DNA from: Bacteroidota bacterium
GTDB lineage: Bacteria > Bacteroidota > Bacteroidia > Cytophagales > Cyclobacteriaceae
Direction: 5' to 3'
Length of the DNA: 64,000 bases
Assembly: GCA_013285945.1 (NCBI GenBank)
Contig: JABDGP010000003.1
Location: forward strand, 1-64,000
The translations under genes were made by a program, and so were the position numbers. Shown piece by piece: positions 16,560 through 26,040 of this stretch. Below the pieces are notes generated by a model. It was not told the DNA's origin and did not search any database. It saw only the letters and a program-made list of their open reading frames with translations. Positions within the stretch are counted from its first letter, which is position 1, and every line of letters starts with the position of its first letter.

Positions 16560-19500
16560 TTAATCAAATTCTTTTAAATCATTTTCAAATCTTCGCTTGT
16601 CGTTCCAGTAATTACGGCTATAAACTCTAATATTCGGCCAGTTTTTCTTTTTCAGTAGTTGAGGCAACAGCGCATGGGATGCTTTTGCAGATAAAGATTC
16701 GTGATAAAAATTATCATCCGTAAAGATGGCGCCCTTATATACATTAGCCTTTTGCACGGCCAAGTCATAAAAAGGAAACACGTTCTTCTTCAATACAATT
16801 CCTGACTTAGCTGCCAAATGCTCAATTTGGAATTTGAGTTGGGCCGCCTCCGAATACTTTTTATCAGGTACAATATGCGGATGGAAATCTCCATCAGAAA
16901 CCTGGCGTGCAAAGCGCAGATACTCTTTCAATAATTTAGGACCAGCGTTCTTTGTCTCCCCTACCTCCAGTTGCTCTGGCCAAAGACTGCTCACTACAAT
17001 AATTTTTTCGCGTGCACGACTTACAGCTACATTCAACCGGTTTTCTCCTCCATCCATATTCAGGCTACCGAACTGTACACTCACTTTGCCTTTATCATCT
17101 GGCGCATAGCCAATAGAAAAAATAATAATATCGCGCTCATCCCCTTGCACATTTTCAATGTTCTTAACAAACAACCTCTCGGGAAGTAGGGTACTACCTT
17201 CTGCAAATTTCTCTTCCAAGCAATCCAACACCAGCGATTGTTGACTAGCGTTGAATGTAACTATGCCAATTTCTTTTGTAGGGTTAATTTTTGAAATCTT
17301 CAAGACGATATCTGCAATATGCCGGGCTTCTACCTCATTTGAATTATTCTTCCAGATGCCACTTACCTTATTGTATTCGATGGCTGGTTGCAGTTTATTT
17401 ATTTGATTGAAGTCGGGCAGCAACTGGAGCCGGCCTTCATAGAAATGCTTATTCGAAAAATCGATCAGTTCCAACGACTGACTGCGATAGTGACCATTGA
17501 GTTTTACAGTCATCAAATAACGGCTTGTCAATTCCAATAAAGAATCAACTTCGGCATCGGGCTCTTCAAACTCTTCGTCTTGCCATCGGGCCAGATAAAA
17601 ATCGCCAGGCCGAAGTTGCTTACTATCTCCGGCAATCACAGCTTGCTTACCTCTATAAAGTGCAGGAATACCTCGTTCGGCGAAACATTGGGACGCCTCA
17701 TCAAAAATTACGAGATCAAAAATTTCTTTCATTGAAAAAATAGCGCTGACCGATTCGGGCGATGCCAGCCAGCAAGGAATGAGTTTGAAAATCTCGTCTT
17801 CGAATTCACTGACGACCTTTCGCAACGGCCATATTTTCTTCTTTTTTGTAGTTTGATGTAACAGGTCACGATAGCTGATTCTGTTATTGAGTCGGTTAAA
17901 TTCAAGGTTGTCAGTGGCACGTTCCCGGGCCCGAAGCAAAAGAATTTCCTCGCTCAGGCTTTGTTTAATTTCAATTTGCTCTCGCAATTCACTCTCAAGG
18001 GCGTTCATCTTTCCTGATGAGACTATCCTTAATTCAGGATGTTTTGTTTCGATATGATCGATCCATGCTAAACATAAACTGTTGAGAAATAATTGCTGCC
18101 ATTCGCCGGTCTCTATATTAGTAGACTTTTCCTTTAGTTTAGTGATGATCTGCAATTCATTTTCAGATAGTGCTTCCCGTAACTTGTCAAATTCACAAAG
18201 CGAGTCAAAGTCCTGTGCCACCAAAGCCGCCAGTTCATCTGCAGGAATTCGGCCGCTGGAAAGATTATTCAACTGGCTAATTGATAAATAGGAAGACCAA
18301 TGATTCAGCTTATCTTGAGTCTGTACCAAAACCTGAATCAGCGCCTGCATCTTATTCTTAAATTCAGCTTCCCTCAGATGAATGGGGTTCAATAAATTTT
18401 TAAAGCCCCGAATGGCACCAAACAATAGCCTGATCTTAATTGCCTCGCGCTGCTGCTCAAACCATTCTGCAAAATGTTCCTTTGAAATGATTTCAGGAAT
18501 ATTAATCAGCCACTTCTTATTTCTAAGTTTAGAAAGGTTATGCTCAAAATTTAATCGCTGATCCAATTTTTTTTCCAATATCTCAAATCCAGCTTTGTCA
18601 CTCTGCAATTGGTTGGCTACTAAAGCACGCGTGATCATGATCTTGTCTTTTGAAAATAACTGCCAGCGCAGCCAGCTCCAAAGTCCTTTTCTTGCTTTCA
18701 TTCCCCGGTGGAGCGCTTTTTGAAAATGCCCCAATAGCGAAGCCGGCACAGAAGCTTCAGGGCCATCGCTCGAAAAACAATCCATCATCATCCTTTCTAT
18801 GTTGGATAGCCACAAGAGGCTTGTCTCGTTACTCTTCTCCGGCAACATTTTTTTTAGTGACGGGTATAACTGTTTCGCAGCAATTGTATCTGAAATGATC
18901 CTCAAGTCATTTATCCTGTCGCCGAGCTTCTTCAATTGATCGGGATCCAACGAAGCGTTAAGATTTTTCACTAGCGACTGACTAATCTCCTGATAGAACG
19001 GGAATACTTCGTTGATAACACTTTTTATTTCAGGCAGGTCTCCAACTGAAAATTTTGCAAACGACTTTCGGTCTCTTAATAAATAAGAGTCACTCTCAAA
19101 TTGATTCGCATACGTGGCATATTGCTGAATTGAACGCAAGACATGATCAATTTGATCAAACTTGAAATGACTGTACTCCTGCTTCAGTAGAATAAATGGA
19201 TTATCATAACTACACTGCAAATAAAGCTCCTTCACACTTCGTCCGCATTCGGATTCATCAAATAGCGATTGCCGAAAATGTTCCAGCTCTTCGGTTATAT
19301 GATCAATCCGTTTACTGGTTTGCAAAAATTTCCTGTCTAACTGAATTGCATCAAGGCTTATGTTTTTTGATTTGTATTCATCTGTAAGATTGATCTGTGC
19401 GGATACTTTTTCAAAAATCTCTTTTCGGTCATTTTTATAATCATGTACTAGGGCCAAAAAATTTACCAGGTTCTTTTCTTTAAGCCGACCATAAACTACG

Positions 19501-20561
19501 TCCAGAGCTGCTCTCTTCTGACAAACCACAAGCACACGTTTCCCGTTAGCCATTGCATCGCTTACCAGATTACCTATCAGCTGAGACTTCCCTGTACCTG
19601 GTGGTCCTTGCACAACAATCGAATGTCCAAGTTTCGATGCCTTCAAAGCATTCTCCTGCCAAATGTCGGAAGGGAAAACAGAATAGATTTTTTCTTCTTT
19701 TACCAGTGACGTGAAATTATCGGACTGCCGAGGTGTTGAAGCTTCTCCACGCCCGGCGAAAAAATCCTCCATATCCTGAAATGAATTTTCCTCGATCAGT
19801 TGAACATAATCCTGAACCAATGAAGAGCCCGCCTGTGGAAAAATGCCAAGCACGGCTTCGGGAAATAATTTGAGACTTCCTACCGCATGAGATTCATCAA
19901 ATTGCTTTTTTGTATAGGATGCGAAGTTGATCAGTTCGTCCTGATAAGTGTCCGGATTAAAATTGAGTTCAATTGTGCTCGACTGAAGCATCCGGTATAA
20001 TTCTGTGCGAAAAGCAGTTCCATCACGATTGACCTCTTCAAACGTTTCCTCTAGAAGTGAATCATCAACCTTCGTTTTGTTAAAGAATGAATATGCGAGC
20101 AGAAAAGATTTGTTAAATAGTATTTCTTCTCGTGGGCATAAGTACCAGTTTGCGTTTTCAATTTTTAGTTCGACTGGAAAAAATAAAAGGGGGCAACGCA
20201 CACCAGTTCCGTCAGAAAATTTACCCTGAACAAATGGCCAGCCAACATGCAAATCGCGCGCTCCGCTTTCTTCAAAAGTAAACTGGTCGAGTCGTAAAAG
20301 TTTTTTCAAGTTCAGGCTTGCCTCATTGGCGCTCTCCATACGCGAATCAGCCACAGGGCAAATCATCATTTTCTTTTCCTGTAAAAGAGCTTCAATAATA
20401 GAAAAAGACTTCTGACCGTTGAGTTGGCTCAAACCTTGTAAATCAATGAATCGATCTGAAATACCTCGGAGAAAAAGTGAACGATTGTTTCCGCTCAGGT
20501 TGGTAAGTCTGCGTAAAAAAACAGCAAGTAGTTTTTTTGATGAATTGGCGGCCGGTTCCAC
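16560..20561 (-). CDS. large superfamily I (UPF1-like) helicase with C-terminal degenerate nuclease-like domain
   Basis: 1333 residues from a GTG at 20561; no ATG is available before residue 65. A DUF4011-like N-terminal region (about 1-290) precedes the ATPase: Walker A GPPGTGKS near residue 320, a long helical insertion (about 400-930, rich in coiled-coil-like segments), Walker B VIFDEASQ near 952, GDSKQLRPGDF, and motifs V/VI (NVQGDERDIIIFSIGYAP, NRLNVAVSRAREKIIVVSS). The last about 90 residues (GAIFTDDNFYHESLSAKASH, NIRVYSRNYW) line up with the Vsr-like endonuclease domain at the end of related helicases, but the usual acidic catalytic residues are not obvious. The stop of the HhH gene lies 9 bp upstream. 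A role in nucleic-acid repair or defence is an inference. Confidence 0.85.
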   Translation of the reverse strand: MEPAANSSKKLLAVFLRRLTNLSGNNRSLFLRGISDRFIDLQGLSQLNGQKSFSIIEALLQEKKMMICPVADSRMESANEASLNLKKLLRLDQFTFEESGARDLHVGWPFVQGKFSDGTGVRCPLLFFPVELKIENANWYLCPREEILFNKSFLLAYSFFNKTKVDDSLLEETFEEVNRDGTAFRTELYRMLQSSTIELNFNPDTYQDELINFASYTKKQFDESHAVGSLKLFPEAVLGIFPQAGSSLVQDYVQLIEENSFQDMEDFFAGRGEASTPRQSDNFTSLVKEEKIYSVFPSDIWQENALKASKLGHSIVVQGPPGTGKSQLIGNLVSDAMANGKRVLVVCQKRAALDVVYGRLKEKNLVNFLALVHDYKNDRKEIFEKVSAQINLTDEYKSKNISLDAIQLDRKFLQTSKRIDHITEELEHFRQSLFDESECGRSVKELYLQCSYDNPFILLKQEYSHFKFDQIDHVLRSIQQYATYANQFESDSYLLRDRKSFAKFSVGDLPEIKSVINEVFPFYQEISQSLVKNLNASLDPDQLKKLGDRINDLRIISDTIAAKQLYPSLKKMLPEKSNETSLLWLSNIERMMMDCFSSDGPEASVPASLLGHFQKALHRGMKARKGLWSWLRWQLFSKDKIMITRALVANQLQSDKAGFEILEKKLDQRLNFEHNLSKLRNKKWLINIPEIISKEHFAEWFEQQREAIKIRLLFGAIRGFKNLLNPIHLREAEFKNKMQALIQVLVQTQDKLNHWSSYLSISQLNNLSSGRIPADELAALVAQDFDSLCEFDKLREALSENELQIITKLKEKSTNIETGEWQQLFLNSLCLAWIDHIETKHPELRIVSSGKMNALESELREQIEIKQSLSEEILLLRARERATDNLEFNRLNNRISYRDLLHQTTKKKKIWPLRKVVSEFEDEIFKLIPCWLASPESVSAIFSMKEIFDLVIFDEASQCFAERGIPALYRGKQAVIAGDSKQLRPGDFYLARWQDEEFEEPDAEVDSLLELTSRYLMTVKLNGHYRSQSLELIDFSNKHFYEGRLQLLPDFNQINKLQPAIEYNKVSGIWKNNSNEVEARHIADIVLKISKINPTKEIGIVTFNASQQSLVLDCLEEKFAEGSTLLPERLFVKNIENVQGDERDIIIFSIGYAPDDKGKVSVQFGSLNMDGGENRLNVAVSRAREKIIVVSSLWPEQLEVGETKNAGPKLLKEYLRFARQVSDGDFHPHIVPDKKYSEAAQLKFQIEHLAAKSGIVLKKNVFPFYDLAVQKANVYKGAIFTDDNFYHESLSAKASHALLPQLLKKKNWPNIRVYSRNYWNDKRRFENDLKEFD

Positions 20562-20570
20562 GCTACGGGT

Positions 20571-21470
20571 TTATAGAGAAAGGTAGGGCTTTATTTTTTG
20601 AAACTTTTGCTCGTCAATAAGAGTAATTTTTATCAGCTCATCCAACGACTGAAACAATCCATGTTGGGCACGATAGGCTATAATCACTTTTGCCAATTTA
20701 TATTTAATGTAAGGATGAGCGCTCAAGACTTGTTCGGATGCCAAATTGACATTGATTTGCTTAGGCTGAAAATCCTTTTCGATGAATGACTTTAGCAGCA
20801 GTTCTTTGATTACTACAGAGTCCAGACCGTAGACTTCCCGCAACTGCGCCTCAGTAACAAACCCGCCGAGTTTCTCACGATAACTAACAATGCGACTGGA
20901 AAGCTTTGCACCAATGCCATAGATTTTTATCAATTGAGCAGTGTCTGCGTTGTTCAAATCAAATTTGATAAAGGTAGATTTCTCTTTTTCAGCAAATTTT
21001 AAAACCTGGCTTTCCTTCAATTTCTTTTCAGGCAGATCGATGAATGGCGATAGCTTATTAAACAGGACTGAATCCACTCCATAGATTTTCATCAAGTCGT
21101 TTTTTACAATAAACTTTCCTCCTTTTAATCTGTAGTTAACGATCCGATTTGCCAACGAATTAGTGAAGTTCAATTCATTCAATTGTTCTTTAGTGACCAG
21201 GTTCGGGTTGAAAAAAAATAATTTCTTGGACGAGGTCACCGGTTTGACAAACGCAGTGTCTTTTTCCGGCTCCCATTTCAAAGTAGTAATAAGGCTGTCA
21301 AGTTCTTTAGCCTCTTTTGAGAAATCATGAGGCTGTCGAATAAACCAATAGCGATAAACCGGTTCTGAAAAAATCAGAACAAGCATCAAAGGCAATAAGA
21401 TTAGAAAAGCGTTAGTCTCTGTTCGGGAAAAGCCAAAGAAATTCCTGATCAAAGCTTTAAGACGATTCAT
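20571..21470 (-). CDS. ComEA-like helix-hairpin-helix protein
   Basis: 299 residues from ATG 21470. An N-terminal membrane helix (about 20-36, AFLILLPLMLVLIF) is followed by three helix-hairpin-helix units: about 88-145 (FNPNLVTKEQLNELNFTNSL ... GGKFIVKNDLMKIYGVD), about 170-225 (FDLNNADTAQLIKIYGIGAK ... LGGFVTEAQLREVYGLD) and a more diverged one at 240-299 (VNLASEQVLSAHPYIKYKLA). HhH units bind DNA sequence-independently. Membrane-anchored multi-HhH proteins are common in Bacteroidota and resemble ComEA, the DNA receptor of natural transformation. The tight spacing to the helicase gene (9 bp) suggests a common transcript. Confidence 0.85.
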   Translation of the reverse strand: MNRLKALIRNFFGFSRTETNAFLILLPLMLVLIFSEPVYRYWFIRQPHDFSKEAKELDSLITTLKWEPEKDTAFVKPVTSSKKLFFFNPNLVTKEQLNELNFTNSLANRIVNYRLKGGKFIVKNDLMKIYGVDSVLFNKLSPFIDLPEKKLKESQVLKFAEKEKSTFIKFDLNNADTAQLIKIYGIGAKLSSRIVSYREKLGGFVTEAQLREVYGLDSVVIKELLLKSFIEKDFQPKQINVNLASEQVLSAHPYIKYKLAKVIIAYRAQHGLFQSLDELIKITLIDEQKFQKIKPYLSL

Positions 21471-21607
21471 AGAATAAAAGAAGTAGACTGTTAATTAATG
21501 ACGTAAAAAAAAACTCGCATGAGAGTAGAACGTGGACTGATTGGTACTACGCCAACATAAATTTAGAGTCCGCCTTGAAGAGCCGGCTTTCTCTAACGGT
21601 CGTACCA

Positions 21608-22849
21608 TCATATTATAAACATCTTATTTTGAGCGAGGCATCCGCTCAGCTTGCGATAAACGCTTTTGATATTTTCGACAGAGTGATCTTTGCCAAGTGC
21701 ATTGGTGATTCTGTTCGCAAGTGTTCCTTCAGTTAGTATGATATCAAGTTCAGGCTTCTCCCATTTTTCCAGCGAGGGAGTTAGTGTAATAAGTCTTTGC
21801 AAAATACTTTTCCAAAGCTCGGCAGCGCTTAGCGGAGTTCGAATTCCAAAGATCTTCAAAAACTCATCATTTGTTATTACAGCTTGCGGTCCACTTACAA
21901 TGCAATCATCAAAAATGGATACAAGCACATCGGTTTTTATTTTTACTTGTTCTTCAATCGGAATAAATTTTTCGTTGACCAACGCCTTAAGCAATTCTAT
22001 CACAAGCGTTATTATGGCCATGTCAGCTGCCGGGCATTCTTGTATATCCATCACACGGATTTCAATTGAGCCGCGATCAAAACGAGGTATGGCACCGCGA
22101 GAGTTTACCCAAATAGGATTCAAAATATTGTTAGGATCAAATGGTTTGATGTCTGCCTGAATCTTGTCATACACTGTATTGATATAATTCCGTTTTGAAA
22201 AAACAGCTTCGGGTATAACTCTGCCAGTAATCGATGGGATTTTAGCTTGGTTCGTTTTATAGAACTCCAGGCGTGTATCTAGTTTTCCTGTTAACCGGCC
22301 ATCGAGGATTGGAGAACTCGCGCACAAAGCAGGAAGTACTGGCAACAAGATTCTAACTGCCGCATGAAGTTTGGCAAACTCTTCATCATCATAAAACGGC
22401 AGATTTAAATGTGTGCTTTGCAAATTGCTCCAACCGTGACCCTTGCTATTAAAAATCCGATCGTATATTTCATACACTTCATTGCTTTCATGCGGCCACA
22501 ATTTTGTTTCAATAATCGGATCCATTAGCGGATGAGCTGCAGAAGGCATAAGCATTGCATTCCACTTGCTTAGTATTGCATTTATCTTTTTTATGTTGTC
22601 TGCAAATGCGTGCTCTAGTGCATTAAAATTTAACTCTGGTTTTGTCGATTTTAATTCAATCACATGCAATACCAATTCGTTACTCCACGTAACAATTCCG
22701 TTTTCAAAATCGCTCGCATACTCTCCCAGTTCATGCTTGAGCAATTCGTCAGTTATCGGCTTCACAGCCAATGTATCTTTGTCCACCAACATGTATTCCA
22801 GTTCGATGCCGAAAGCCTGAAATAAGTGCAGGCGCGATGGTTGATTCAT
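21608..22849 (-). CDS. GCS2-family carboxylate-amine ligase (glutamate-cysteine ligase-like)
   Basis: 413 residues from ATG 22849. GCS2 signatures: the N-terminal FGIELEYMLVDKDTL with the metal-binding glutamates, a central HLNLPFYDDEEFAKLHAAVR, and SIEIRVMDIQECPAADMA carrying the conserved E-x-R and D-x-Q. GCS2 enzymes join a carboxylate to an amine with ATP. In this context, overlapping by 4 bp (ATGA) with a RimK-like ATP-grasp gene and following a C39-like peptidase gene, the enzyme more likely builds a peptide or modified amino acid than glutathione; the organism also carries bshC for bacillithiol. The exact substrate is unknown. Confidence 0.85.
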   Translation of the reverse strand: MNQPSRLHLFQAFGIELEYMLVDKDTLAVKPITDELLKHELGEYASDFENGIVTWSNELVLHVIELKSTKPELNFNALEHAFADNIKKINAILSKWNAMLMPSAAHPLMDPIIETKLWPHESNEVYEIYDRIFNSKGHGWSNLQSTHLNLPFYDDEEFAKLHAAVRILLPVLPALCASSPILDGRLTGKLDTRLEFYKTNQAKIPSITGRVIPEAVFSKRNYINTVYDKIQADIKPFDPNNILNPIWVNSRGAIPRFDRGSIEIRVMDIQECPAADMAIITLVIELLKALVNEKFIPIEEQVKIKTDVLVSIFDDCIVSGPQAVITNDEFLKIFGIRTPLSAAELWKSILQRLITLTPSLEKWEKPELDIILTEGTLANRITNALGKDHSVENIKSVYRKLSGCLAQNKMFII

Positions 22850-24294
22850 TTCTCTGCTTTGATTTTATCCAAAAAAACTTCCATGATTATTGAATACAAC
22901 TTGTCCTTTAAAATCTTGTCTTCGATGCCCGCATCAATATTGGGGTTATCATTGATTTCTATCACATAAAATTTTCCGTCAACTTCTTTCATATCAACAC
23001 CGTACAAACTCTTGCCGATAAGTGCTGTTGCTTTGAGTGCCGTCTTCAATAAACCTGATGGCGCCTGATCTACCGGAATGCTCTCCACCTCTCCTTCGCG
23101 TGACTTTTCTTTATTCGCACTCCAGTTTACAATCTGCCAGTGCTTGGTAGCCATAAAATATTTGCAAACATAAATCACCTGACTGTCGATTACACCCACA
23201 CGCCAATCAAATGGCGTTGGTAAAAATTCCTGCGCGATAAGCAAATCCGATTTTTCAAACATGGTAGCTCTCACCTTTTTAAATTCTTCTTTTGAGTTTA
23301 TTTTAAAGACGCCTTTCGAAAACGCTCCATCCGGTTGCTTAAGTATAAAAGGAAAAGCCATCTTGGTCGAGATCGAGTCGCAGTTTTCTTCAGAGATCAC
23401 GACCGACTTGGGTGTGAGAACTTTGTGAGAGTTGAGCAGTTCATGTAAATAAACTTTGTTCGTGCATTTTAAAATGGAGTCGGGATCGTCAATCACTGCA
23501 AGCCCGAGCGATTGTGCTTTTTTTGCAAAACGAAAAGTATGGTGATTTACATTGGTTGTTTCACGGATAAACAGTGCATCGTACTGAATCAGTTTATCAA
23601 TGTCATTTTTTGTAATGAACTCGGTATTAAATCCCGTTTCTATCGCTGCCTTATAAAAACGCTTCAATGCACGCTCATCCGAAGGCGGATTGGTATCATC
23701 CGGATCGGTGAGTATGGCGAGGTCATATTTCTTTTTATCAGGCCGGTAGTCTCGCTTCCGCAACAAATATTTTTCCAACGAGGAAACGAGAAGCGGCTTA
23801 TCAACCTCTGGTACTTCATTTAAGTTAATAGGTCGGATGCTTTGCAAGACCCATTTATTTTTCTTGGAGAAAGCAGCACGGAGCGACGGAGCCTGTACCA
23901 TCTGGAAAAGTTGCTGTGCAAGGCGATTGAGATTTTCTGATTGTGTAATACCAAAATAAATATTGAACTCAACGCGATCGTAAGGCTCGGTTTTAAAAGT
24001 ATTTTGGATGAGCATGTCAAAATCCAAGGAGTCATCGCGCAAAATAGAAGGGAAGCGCAAATCCTGAATGGTGGAAACTTCCGGCAGTGCTTTGTGACCG
24101 CGCGCTTCCGCAAGCAACGAAACATAGTACCCTTCACTTTGGTATTGATATGACTTACAAAGATTCAGCACTTTCAGGTTTTTCATCACCTGATATTCCT
24201 CCCCTGAAATGTATTCATCTGCCGAAATGACTTCTACATCTTCGATTTGAAAGTTCCACGTCTCCGGTTTTTCGACGATTATTAATTTAGGCAT
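22846..24294 (-). CDS. RimK-like ATP-grasp ligase with RLAN-type N-terminal domain
   Basis: 482 residues from ATG 24294. Residues 1 to about 190 match the N-terminal domain found before a distinct group of RimK-like ATP-grasps (KLIIVEKPETWNF, YYVSLLAEARGHKALPEVST, FNIYFGITQSENLNRLAQQLF). The ATP-grasp domain follows: VVISEENCD, FPFILKQPDGAFSKGVF for nucleotide binding, DWRVGVIDSQVIYVCKYF, and the metal-binding VIEINDNPNIDAGIED. RimK relatives add glutamate or other amino acids to peptide ends. It overlaps the GCS2 gene by 4 bp and lies 82 bp after the C39-like gene. Confidence 0.88.
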   Translation of the reverse strand: MPKLIIVEKPETWNFQIEDVEVISADEYISGEEYQVMKNLKVLNLCKSYQYQSEGYYVSLLAEARGHKALPEVSTIQDLRFPSILRDDSLDFDMLIQNTFKTEPYDRVEFNIYFGITQSENLNRLAQQLFQMVQAPSLRAAFSKKNKWVLQSIRPINLNEVPEVDKPLLVSSLEKYLLRKRDYRPDKKKYDLAILTDPDDTNPPSDERALKRFYKAAIETGFNTEFITKNDIDKLIQYDALFIRETTNVNHHTFRFAKKAQSLGLAVIDDPDSILKCTNKVYLHELLNSHKVLTPKSVVISEENCDSISTKMAFPFILKQPDGAFSKGVFKINSKEEFKKVRATMFEKSDLLIAQEFLPTPFDWRVGVIDSQVIYVCKYFMATKHWQIVNWSANKEKSREGEVESIPVDQAPSGLLKTALKATALIGKSLYGVDMKEVDGKFYVIEINDNPNIDAGIEDKILKDKLYSIIMEVFLDKIKAEK

Positions 24295-24376
24295 GTCAAT
24301 TAATTGATCAATTTAGCCAAGATAACAAGTTCGGTGAAATTGGATTTGACTAATTGAGGCATTAACAGGTGGCTGA

Positions 24377-25093
24377 TTATTTTTTTGGTTCAATGATCAA
24401 AAGGTTAGCATCATAAGTAACAATACCGAGCATGATGCTGTTGATGAGCCTGTCAAACGCAACACTATAGTATTGGCTTTTCAACGGATTAGGATTCATC
24501 GGGTCTGCAAGATAGACCGTATTGGTCGTGTCATCAAATCCGTTGACTATAACAAAGTGACCCACAGGTTCCCCACGAATGCTATCAAACTTGTTGCTCG
24601 CCGGAATCTCGCGTTGAGTTCCATAAAGATAAGTTGCGCTGAGCCCGGTAAGAACTGGTACCGACTGCTTCAGGTATCTTTTAATCAGTGCTTCGTCCAA
24701 TTCAGTCTGCAGAATTTTTCCGCCGGCTTCCAAAAATTTGATGTAGGCCTTCGATGCTACCTGCAGTCGTTTGCTTCTGAATTTGTAACGCATCTGCTTC
24801 TTCAAGTTGTGCACCATCATTTTCGACGAAAGTGTAAACCACGAAGGATCAAAAATAGTGAGATTGTATGTATAGATGTGAGCGTGATAACCGCGCTGCA
24901 ACGCATGGTTGCCGAGCATCACTGCGAGTGTGCCGCCCGACTTCAAGCTTTTAACTTCGTTGATTACTTCTTTTAGCGCAATAGGGTCATTGTAGTATTG
25001 ATAAAGCGCGTGCAGACACGTGGGGCCGCATGTAATATCATCAGGCTGGGCCTTGATGTCGAAATTGAGAAATAAGGCGTGGCGATTGGTCAT
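24377..25093 (-). CDS. C39-like cysteine peptidase
   Basis: 238 residues from ATG 25093. The papain-like triad is visible: Cys in DDITCGPTCLHALYQYYN (near residue 22), His in GEPVGHFVIVNGFDD (near 186), and Asp in VYLADPMNPNPL. There is no signal peptide, so it would act in the cytoplasm. Unlike bacteriocin-exporter C39 domains it is stand-alone. It is the first gene of a minus-strand unit with RimK-like and GCS2-like ligases; in such cassettes the peptidase is predicted to trim or remove the peptide that the ligases make. The gene is divergent from the S1/P1 nuclease. Confidence 0.83.
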   Translation of the reverse strand: MTNRHALFLNFDIKAQPDDITCGPTCLHALYQYYNDPIALKEVINEVKSLKSGGTLAVMLGNHALQRGYHAHIYTYNLTIFDPSWFTLSSKMMVHNLKKQMRYKFRSKRLQVASKAYIKFLEAGGKILQTELDEALIKRYLKQSVPVLTGLSATYLYGTQREIPASNKFDSIRGEPVGHFVIVNGFDDTTNTVYLADPMNPNPLKSQYYSVAFDRLINSIMLGIVTYDANLLIIEPKK

Positions 25094-25204
25094 AAAACAC
25101 GTTCCTGAAAAGAACCGCTTATCCCAAATTTAAACTTAAAATCACGCTTTGGAAATATTAATACAATCGAAAGTTCAGATATTAGCAACACAATAATTAT
25201 TACT

Positions 25205-25969
25205 ATGAAACACTTTCTGATTTTTTGCCTCTCAATCCTCATTACCACGTTCTCATTTGCATGGGGCCCCACCGGTCATCGGGCGGTAGGGCTAATAGCT
25301 CAAAAGCACCTTTCGGCGAAAGCCAAAAAAAACCTGGCAAAAGTTCTGGGCCAGGAATCTCTGGCCGAAGTAGCTAACTGGATGGATGAAATCCGATCGG
25401 ACTCTACTTATAAAGACATGGCCGATTGGCATTGGGTTACTGTCGAAACCGGAAAGACGTATGATCAGTCGACCAAAAATCCCAAAGGAGATGTGATTGC
25501 AACGCTGGAAAGGATTATTTCGGAATTGAAAAAACATACGCTCGACAAAAAAACAGAAATGGAATATGTGAAAATGCTGGTTCATCTGGTAGGAGACATT
25601 CATCAGCCGTTGCATGTAGGCTGCTGTGATGACCAAGGCGGCAACAAAGTGAAAGTAAAATGGTTTCGCAATGAATCTAACCTCCACCGAGTGTGGGATA
25701 GCGACATGATTGACGACACCAAGCTAAGTTACAGTGAACTGGTGGAATTTCTCGACAAATCAGATGCTACTACCATGATGGCTTGGCAAAAGAATTCTGT
25801 GCGCGATTGGGCTGACGAATCGATGGGCCTTCGCAAAACTGTCTATGAAATCGGTGATGGAAATCTGGGCTACAAATATTCATTTAAAAACCTTCCGATA
25901 GCCAAGAAAAGAGTGCTGCAGGCAGGTGTGAGATTGGCTGGTATACTCAATGAGATTTACGGTAAGTAA
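25205..25969 (+). CDS. S1/P1-family zinc nuclease
   Basis: 254 residues from ATG 25205. A signal peptide ends before Trp (TFSFAWGPTGHRAVG), as in this family, where the mature N-terminal Trp and following His bind zinc. The other ligand regions are ADWHWVTVE, MLVHLVGDIHQPLHVGCCDD and SNLHRVWDSDMID. S1/P1 nucleases are exported, trinuclear-zinc enzymes that degrade single-stranded DNA and RNA and release phosphate as 3'-nucleotidases. The length is typical. It probably scavenges nucleotides from the periplasm or the medium. Confidence 0.93.
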   Translation: MKHFLIFCLSILITTFSFAWGPTGHRAVGLIAQKHLSAKAKKNLAKVLGQESLAEVANWMDEIRSDSTYKDMADWHWVTVETGKTYDQSTKNPKGDVIATLERIISELKKHTLDKKTEMEYVKMLVHLVGDIHQPLHVGCCDDQGGNKVKVKWFRNESNLHRVWDSDMIDDTKLSYSELVEFLDKSDATTMMAWQKNSVRDWADESMGLRKTVYEIGDGNLGYKYSFKNLPIAKKRVLQAGVRLAGILNEIYGK

Positions 25970-26020
25970 TCGTCGGCTAGCTGGAAAGAATCTTTTCTTT
26001 TTTGTAAATTGGATTACGGT

Positions 26021-26040
26021 GGGATAAGTTGGGATAAGTT
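26021..26040. repeat. 10-bp direct repeat before a start codon
   Basis: gggataagtt occurs twice in direct succession, ending at the base before the ATG at 26041. It could be a slippage product or a short tandem operator; its position in the ribosome-binding region is unusual. Confidence 0.5.

Noticed and set aside
21608..22849. Glutathione biosynthesis (gshA) call
   Set aside because: The GCS2 protein is embedded in a RimK/C39 cassette and no glutathione synthetase is present; a specific gshA label is not supported.
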